This document shows positions 6,561-9,724 of a stretch of DNA of 9,724 nt, one piece after another. A program made the translations under genes and the position numbers. How positions within the stretch are numbered: position 1 is the first letter of the stretch; each line of letters begins with the position of its first letter. Under the pieces are notes generated by a model. It was not told the origin of the DNA. It worked only from the letters and a program-made list of their open reading frames with translations, and did not search any database. Source of the DNA: Holophagae bacterium (GTDB lineage: Bacteria > Acidobacteriota > Thermoanaerobaculia > Thermoanaerobaculales > Sulfomarinibacteraceae); contig JAUWTC010000052.1 of NCBI GenBank assembly GCA_030609785.1, positions 1 to 9,724 of the forward strand, read 5' to 3'.

Positions 6561-6625
6561 CTCGCAAAGAACGCCAAGAAGAAAAAATTGAATTATCCCT
6601 GTGTTTCCTTTGCGCTCTTTGCGAG
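6561..6625. repeat. CGCAAAG-type inverted repeat between sigma and YheT genes
   Basis: The left arm CTCGCAAAGAACGCCAAG (6561-6578) and right arm CTTTGCGCTCTTTGCGAG (6608-6625) pair at 16 of 18 positions, with a 29-bp A/T-rich centre. Each arm holds two CGCAAAG-like units. Motifs of this kind recur as dispersed intergenic repeats in many bacteria, from memory. The surrounding 110 bp are clearly more A/T-rich than the genes. On the minus strand the pairing is followed by ATTATTGTGTTTTT, so it could end transcription of the YheT gene while lying upstream of the sigma gene. Confidence 0.6.
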
Positions 6626-6646
6626 AGAATGTCTTCCCCCGCGCCC

Positions 6647-7621
6647 TCAACCCAGGCGCTCGACCAACCAGTCGGCGATAACACTCTCAGCCCAAAAGAC
6701 GGGTTTGAGCGGGTTGGCGCCGGTGATGAATCCGACGTGACCGCCCTGTTCGGTGATCAGTGGGGTCAACATCGGATTGGCCTTCAGGGCCGTCTCCGGA
6801 ATAGCCTCGACGGGCAGAAAGGGGTCGTCAGCCGAATGGACGACCAGAGTCGGGGTCGTGATGGCCCCGAGAAAGGCCGCGCTCGATGACCGGGCGTAGT
6901 AGTCCGCCGCACCTTCGAAACCGTGAAGGGGCGCCGTCGCCGCGTCGTCAAACTCCCGAAAGGTCCGAGCCCTCAGGGTCCGCTCGAAATCAACCAAAGG
7001 CCTCAGTTCTTCGGACCGGGTCCGCACCTTCTTCTTGAGCGAGCGCAGAAGTCGCGTGACGTAGGTCTGGGCGAACCCCGTCTCCATGAAATCGGCACCT
7101 TCCGACAGCTCAAAAGGCACCGACCACGCCACGGCAACATCCAACCCTGAATTCTCGCCGCTCTCCCCCAGGAATTTCAGCAGGACGTTCCCGCCCAGGG
7201 AGATACCGACCGCCGCCAGCCTCTTTTGCGGAAACCGCTCCTTGAGTCGGCCCAATACCCACCTGGGATCCTCGGTCTCGCCGGAGTGGTAAAGCCTCAG
7301 GCCCCGATTGAGTTCGCCGGAACAGGACCGGAAGTTGAGGCCTACGGTCTGAAATCCCTGCCGGCTCAGCTCTTCATAGATCTGGTAGGCATAGCCCGAC
7401 CGAGCGGAACCCTCCAACCCGTGCAGCAGGAGGACCAGGCAATCCTCACGAAGACCCTCGACGTCGACAAAGTCCAGATCGACGAAATCCCCATCCGGGG
7501 TGTCCCACCGCTCCCGTCTCAGGGGAACCCGGCCCTTGGGGCGCAACAAACGCGCCCCGAGCGTCTGGGCATGGTGGCCACGCGCCCACCAGGGCGGATG
7601 AAACGAGGGGAATACGACCAT
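6647..7621 (-). CDS. YheT-family alpha/beta-fold hydrolase
   Basis: The product is 324 residues, the normal length for the family. The opening 'FHPPWWARGHHAQTL' is the typical YheT N-terminus. The hydrolase core shows the oxyanion-side motif 'LLLHGLEGSA' (64-73), the nucleophile elbow GISLGGN with Ser141, the acid in 'SADDPFLP' (Asp265 or Asp266) and the catalytic His295 in 'EQGGHVGF'. 'NFRSCSGELNR' (96-106) is a further family mark. No signal peptide is seen, so it is cytoplasmic. Relatives act as esterase-like enzymes on uncertain substrates, so nothing more specific can be said. The ATG is the first possible start after an in-frame TAG and lacks a clear Shine-Dalgarno site; a hairpin lies just upstream (7642-7678). 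It follows the SNase-like gene on the same strand after 195 bp, a gap large enough for its own promoter. Confidence 0.9.
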   Translation of the reverse strand: MVVFPSFHPPWWARGHHAQTLGARLLRPKGRVPLRRERWDTPDGDFVDLDFVDVEGLREDCLVLLLHGLEGSARSGYAYQIYEELSRQGFQTVGLNFRSCSGELNRGLRLYHSGETEDPRWVLGRLKERFPQKRLAAVGISLGGNVLLKFLGESGENSGLDVAVAWSVPFELSEGADFMETGFAQTYVTRLLRSLKKKVRTRSEELRPLVDFERTLRARTFREFDDAATAPLHGFEGAADYYARSSSAAFLGAITTPTLVVHSADDPFLPVEAIPETALKANPMLTPLITEQGGHVGFITGANPLKPVFWAESVIADWLVERLG

Positions 7622-7641
7622 CGGGGGAGTCTACCAACCCG

Positions 7642-7678
7642 GCGAGACCAAAACCAAGAGGCCGGCGGTTGGTCTCGC
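7642..7678. repeat. Perfect 10-bp inverted repeat just upstream of the YheT gene
   Basis: GCGAGACCAA (7642-7651) pairs with TTGGTCTCGC (7669-7678) across a 17-bp loop, and flanking bases can extend the stem by one or two pairs. It lies 21 bp upstream of the YheT start codon, so it would fall in that gene's 5' leader or promoter. There is no U-run in either direction, which argues against a simple terminator. It may be a regulator site or a leader hairpin. Confidence 0.5.
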
Positions 7679-7711
7679 TGAGTGCCATCAGTTGAGCTGC
7701 TTGCGAGGGCC

Positions 7712-7745
7712 GAGCGCCACAATGCGGGGCAGGAGCCCCGCGCTC
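7712..7745. repeat. REP-like GC-rich extragenic palindrome
   Basis: The inner stem GCGGGGC (7724-7730) pairs perfectly with GCCCCGC (7735-7741) across the loop AGGA. An outer pairing GAGCGC (7712-7717) with GCGCTC (7740-7745) overlaps it by two bases, so two alternative folds are possible. The form GCGGGGC-AGGA-GCCCCGC followed by GCTCC resembles palindromes that recur between genes in many high-GC bacteria, from memory. It lies between two genes on the same strand. Confidence 0.55.
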
Positions 7746-7816
7746 CAGAACACCGGCCCAATATGGTAATTCCTTCCCTTTTTGTGGCTGTTTTTTCCTC
7801 TTGGTGGCGTTGCCGT

Positions 7817-8275
7817 CTAATTGTCAGCCCACAACCCCACTCCTCGCCGCTTTGCCTCGGCTTCGATGTCCCTGTAATGTTCGCAGTCTTCCGGCAACAT
7901 GGAATCGTCAACCCGACCATAGCCCTTTTCCAGAAGCAGTTCAGCAATATCAGTTGCCAGACCCTTCCCGAACAGGATCTTGGCCCGGGGCCGACCGTCC
8001 TCGTCCCGAACGATGCCGGCCGCGGTGTTGTCGGTGGTGAAGGTGAAGACCTTGACGATCTTGCCCTCCAGGCTGCGCTTGGTGAAGTCAAAGGCACGGT
8101 AGCCGATGGGATCTCTCGGGCCCGGCACCGAGATACCAGTCAGTCGGGTTTTCCAGTCATCGCCCAGGACGATGACGTCACCGGCTTCGACCCTGGTCAC
8201 CGTCAACGTGTTCGGCAACACCGGCAACGCACACATGATGTGAGCAACGATCAACAACGACAGCTTCTTGACCAT
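7817..8275 (-). CDS. Secreted SNase-fold (thermonuclease-like) protein with an altered active site
   Basis: The product is 152 residues. About residues 1-20 are a hydrophobic Sec signal, so export is likely. The rest follows the staphylococcal-nuclease fold: 'TVTRVEAGDVIVL' (strand 1 and calcium loop), 'TRLTGISVP' (strand 3), 'GKIVKVF', 'DEDGRPRAKILFG', then 'LLLEKGYGRV' and the end 'EAKRRGVGLWAD'. Asp33 (Asp21 of SNase), Arg44 (Arg35) and an Arg at 95 or 97 (Arg87) are kept. The usual 'GIDTPE' acid loop reads 'GISVPG', so the residues equivalent to Asp40 and catalytic Glu43 are Ser49 and Gly52. It may therefore bind nucleic acid or another ligand without normal catalysis. I start at the ATG at 8275, with GGAGG (8281-8285) 5 bp upstream; an in-frame TTG at 8287 is part of that site's surroundings. 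It is divergent from the surface-protein gene. Confidence 0.8.
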   Translation of the reverse strand: MVKKLSLLIVAHIMCALPVLPNTLTVTRVEAGDVIVLGDDWKTRLTGISVPGPRDPIGYRAFDFTKRSLEGKIVKVFTFTTDNTAAGIVRDEDGRPRAKILFGKGLATDIAELLLEKGYGRVDDSMLPEDCEHYRDIEAEAKRRGVGLWADN

Positions 8276-8280
8276 GGATA

Positions 8281-8285
8281 CCTCC
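8281..8285 (-). promoter_or_regulatory. Ribosome binding site deciding the SNase-like gene start
   Basis: On the minus strand, GGAGG is followed by TATCC and the ATG at 8275. It rules out the in-frame TTG at 8287, whose codon abuts this site. Confidence 0.75.
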
Positions 8286-8312
8286 AACCCTTTCGAATTC
8301 TCACACCTACAG

Positions 8313-8335
8313 TTTTGACACCAAAGACGTCAAAA
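8313..8335. promoter_or_regulatory. Candidate operator, 7-bp inverted repeat in a divergent promoter region
   Basis: TTTTGAC (8313-8319) and GTCAAAA (8329-8335) form a perfect inverted repeat with a 9-bp spacer, about 40 bp upstream of the SNase-like start codon. Half-sites of seven bases spaced about 16 bp centre to centre suit a dimeric regulator on one face of the helix. The same TTGAC core recurs at 8384-8394. No regulator gene lies nearby. Confidence 0.45.
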
Positions 8336-8389
8336 AGATGACCGGCCGAAGGCTTTGCGATGGCAGGGCCCAGGCTACCGTTCGTCAAC

Positions 8390-8417
8390 TTGACATCGAA
8401 CTTTGAGAACATACATT
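8390..8417 (+). promoter_or_regulatory. Sigma-70-like promoter for the surface protein gene
   Basis: A perfect TTGACA -35 (8390-8395) is followed after 16 bp by TACATT (8412-8417) as a -10 with four of six consensus bases. Transcription would start near 8424, giving a leader of about 40 nt to the ATG at 8466. The -35 overlaps an imperfect palindrome GTCAA-C-TTGAC (8384-8394), a possible control point. Confidence 0.55.
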
Positions 8418-8453
8418 TACCTTTAAGGGAATTTCACGGGCATTCAGATGAGG

Positions 8454-8459
8454 AAGGAG
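8454..8459 (+). promoter_or_regulatory. Ribosome binding site of the surface protein gene
   Basis: AAGGAG is followed by AGATCG and the ATG at 8466. It fixes the start of a long frame that runs off the window and selects it over other open frames in this stretch. Confidence 0.8.
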
Positions 8460-8465
8460 AGATCG

Positions 8466-9724
8466 ATGGTTACCTATCGTCAATGTCGATTTGTCGTGTT
8501 GTGCGGGCTGATTCTTGGTGTAACAGCCCTGAGTTTTGCCGGATTTTCCGGCACGGAGGTCTATTTGCCGTCAGTCGGCCACGGAGATGGGGTGGGCTCT
8601 TCTGTCTGGAGAACCACTCTGTGGATCCACAACCCGGCGTCATCAACGGCCAACTGCCAAATCCAATTCCTATTGAGAAACCAGGCCAACACCAATCCAG
8701 ACACCTCGTCCTTGACCATTCCCCCAGGCGACACCGTCAAGATCGACGACGTCACCTGGACCCTCTTCGGCATCGAGGGCTACGGTGCGCTGCGAGTGGT
8801 GTCCGACCAGGAGGTCATCGTCAACTCTCGCATCTACAACCAGGAGGGCGCCAGCCTGTCCGATACTCAGGGTCAATTTTTTGGGGGAATCCCTTCGAAA
8901 CTGGCCCTCTCCGTCGGGCAGTCCACCGAGATCCTCGGCGTCAACCAGGCGGACGATCAGGCCTTTCGCTTCAACTTCGGCATGGTTGAGAGTGCAGGGA
9001 GCCCGGCCACGGTATTGGTGGAACTCTTCGACCAGGATGGGTCTATTCTGGCCTCCAGTCAATTTCAGCTCCAGCCCTTTGAACCTCGACAGTTCAATAT
9101 TTCAGACCTCGGAGCCGGCCAACGCCCCACGGGCAACGGACGTCTCCACATCACTGTTGAAAACGGCACAGGAAGGGTCATCGCCTTTGGATCCGGCATC
9201 GCCAACGGATCCCAGGATCCTTCGACCTTCGAGATGCTCTTTCCGAGCACAAATTCCACCGGAGATGGTGACATCACAGCGGTCTACGCAGGTGACGGTC
9301 TGGAAGGTGGCGGAACCTCCGGCGATGTCACCCTGTCGATTGCCGATCAGGGCGTCTCCGAAACCATGCTGGCCGGCGACTCCGTGACCACGCCGAAGAT
9401 CAGAGAAGGGGCTGTTGGGGCAAGTCAACTGGGAACCAGCAACCCGCCGACAGCCGGCCAGACGCTGGGCTACAACGGCTCCGTCCTTTCCTGGGTGACT
9501 GCGGGCGGAGACGGTGACATCACTGCCGTCACCGCAGGCGCCGGGCTTTCCGGAGGTGGGGATTCCGGCGATGTCACCCTGTTGATCCCCGACCGGGGCG
9601 TGCTGCCGTCAATGATCAACGGCGACAGTGCTTCGACCTGGGACGTCCTGAAATGGGATTGCATGGGCCAAGCCTGCTGGGGGCCGGACTCTCTGACCTT
9701 GCCCTTTTCGGGATCCGTCTCGGC
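8466..9724 (+). CDS. Large secreted/surface protein with GDITAV...GLSGGG...SGDVTL repeats, 3' end missing
   Basis: The frame is open from the ATG at 8466 to the right edge: 419 complete codons and no stop. Residues 1-25 are a Sec signal (cut probably after SFA). Residues 30-262 form a globular region with '[20 protein letters not shown]', '[20 protein letters not shown]', 'NSRIYNQEG' and '[12 protein letters not shown]'. This module layout is known to me from secreted proteins of Acidobacteriota-like genomes and is probably a pair of beta-sandwich domains. From residue 266 there are two Gly/Asp-rich repeats, 82 residues apart. Similar repeats occur in large surface proteins, tail-fibre-like proteins and adhesins, often before many further repeats. 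'[15 protein letters not shown]' near the edge adds a Cys pair. A role in adhesion or the outer surface is inference. It has its own promoter and ribosome site and is divergent from the SNase-like gene. Other frames here are shadows. Confidence 0.85.
   Translation, partial: MVTYRQCRFVVLCGLILGVTALSFAGFSGTEVYLPSVGHGDGVGSSVWRTTLWIHNPASSTANCQIQFLLRNQANTNPDTSSLTIPPGDTVKIDDVTWTLFGIEGYGALRVVSDQEVIVNSRIYNQEGASLSDTQGQFFGGIPSKLALSVGQSTEILGVNQADDQAFRFNFGMVESAGSPATVLVELFDQDGSILASSQFQLQPFEPRQFNISDLGAGQRPTGNGRLHITVENGTGRVIAFGSGIANGSQDPSTFEMLFPSTNSTGDGDITAVYAGDGLEGGGTSGDVTLSIADQGVSETMLAGDSVTTPKIREGAVGASQLGTSNPPTAGQTLGYNGSVLSWVTAGGDGDITAVTAGAGLSGGGDSGDVTLLIPDRGVLPSMINGDSASTWDVLKWDCMGQACWGPDSLTLPFSGSVS
9261..9602 (+). 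repeat. Two copies of a 32-residue Gly/Asp-rich repeat within the surface protein
   Basis: Copy 1 is encoded at 9261-9356 and copy 2 at 9507-9602. They share 25 of 32 residues, including the cores GDGDITAV and SGDVTL and the GGG turn. Start-to-start spacing is 246 bp (82 codons). The 50 residues between them ([15 protein letters not shown] and on) resemble linkers seen between such units. More copies may follow beyond the edge. Confidence 0.8.

Noticed and set aside
8360..9387. Two overlapping + frames (8360-8989 and 8785-9387) in the surface protein region
   Set aside because: They are shifted frames of the open frame from 8466, which has a signal peptide, promoter, ribosome site and family-type repeats.
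1..9724. CRISPR array, tRNA, rRNA, insertion sequence or prophage module
   Set aside because: No regularly spaced direct repeats, no cloverleaf-like sequence, no transposase or integrase motif and no phage structural gene was seen on either strand.

Overview
This is a high-GC bacterial chromosomal window that most resembles Acidobacteriota or a relative, perhaps the Thermoanaerobaculia/Holophagae side. That assignment is an inference. It rests on the style of the surface protein at the right edge ('[10 protein letters not shown]' and 'IPPG' modules followed by '[14 protein letters not shown]' repeats), on the TM-anchored vWA protein coupled to an ECF sigma factor with a TonB-receptor-like linker, and on the dispersed palindromes. 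I found no tRNA, rRNA, CRISPR array, transposase or phage gene.

Layout, left to right. (1) The last 48 codons of an efflux outer-membrane factor (NodT/OprM type) on +, then a complete MetA-pathway-type outer-membrane beta-barrel protein; together they look like the tail of an envelope export operon. (2) A convergent GFA/CENP-V-type zinc protein on -, whose 3' end overlaps the barrel gene by 54 bp. (3) A divergent + pair: a 55-residue small protein that looks like an isolated MscS C-terminal domain, then a lipoprotein M48 metalloprotease (HEIGH). Both have strong Shine-Dalgarno sites. (4) A 412-bp convergent GC-rich gap without a credible gene, carrying a long inverted repeat. (5) A - strand pair with a 4-bp ATGA overlap: an ECF sigma factor, then a 749-residue membrane-anchored vWA/DUF3520 (YfbK-like) protein whose short cytoplasmic N-terminus sits where an anti-sigma segment would be. 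(6) A CGCAAAG-type inverted repeat. (7) A YheT-type alpha/beta hydrolase on -. (8) A 195-bp gap with two hairpins, one a REP-like palindrome. (9) A secreted SNase-fold protein on - that lacks the usual catalytic acid. (10) A divergent regulatory region with a good sigma-70-like promoter and a TTTTGAC/GTCAAAA inverted repeat. (11) A large secreted repeat protein on + that runs off the right edge; 419 codons are visible.

Most products act in the envelope or outside the cell: outer-membrane channel and barrel, periplasmic protease lipoprotein, TM-vWA protein, secreted SNase-like protein and surface protein. The clearest functional unit is the translationally coupled sigma/vWA pair, a plausible signalling module. 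The oddest gene is the orphan MscS C-terminal domain in front of the M48 protease. I see no complete, obviously new defence or biosynthetic system.
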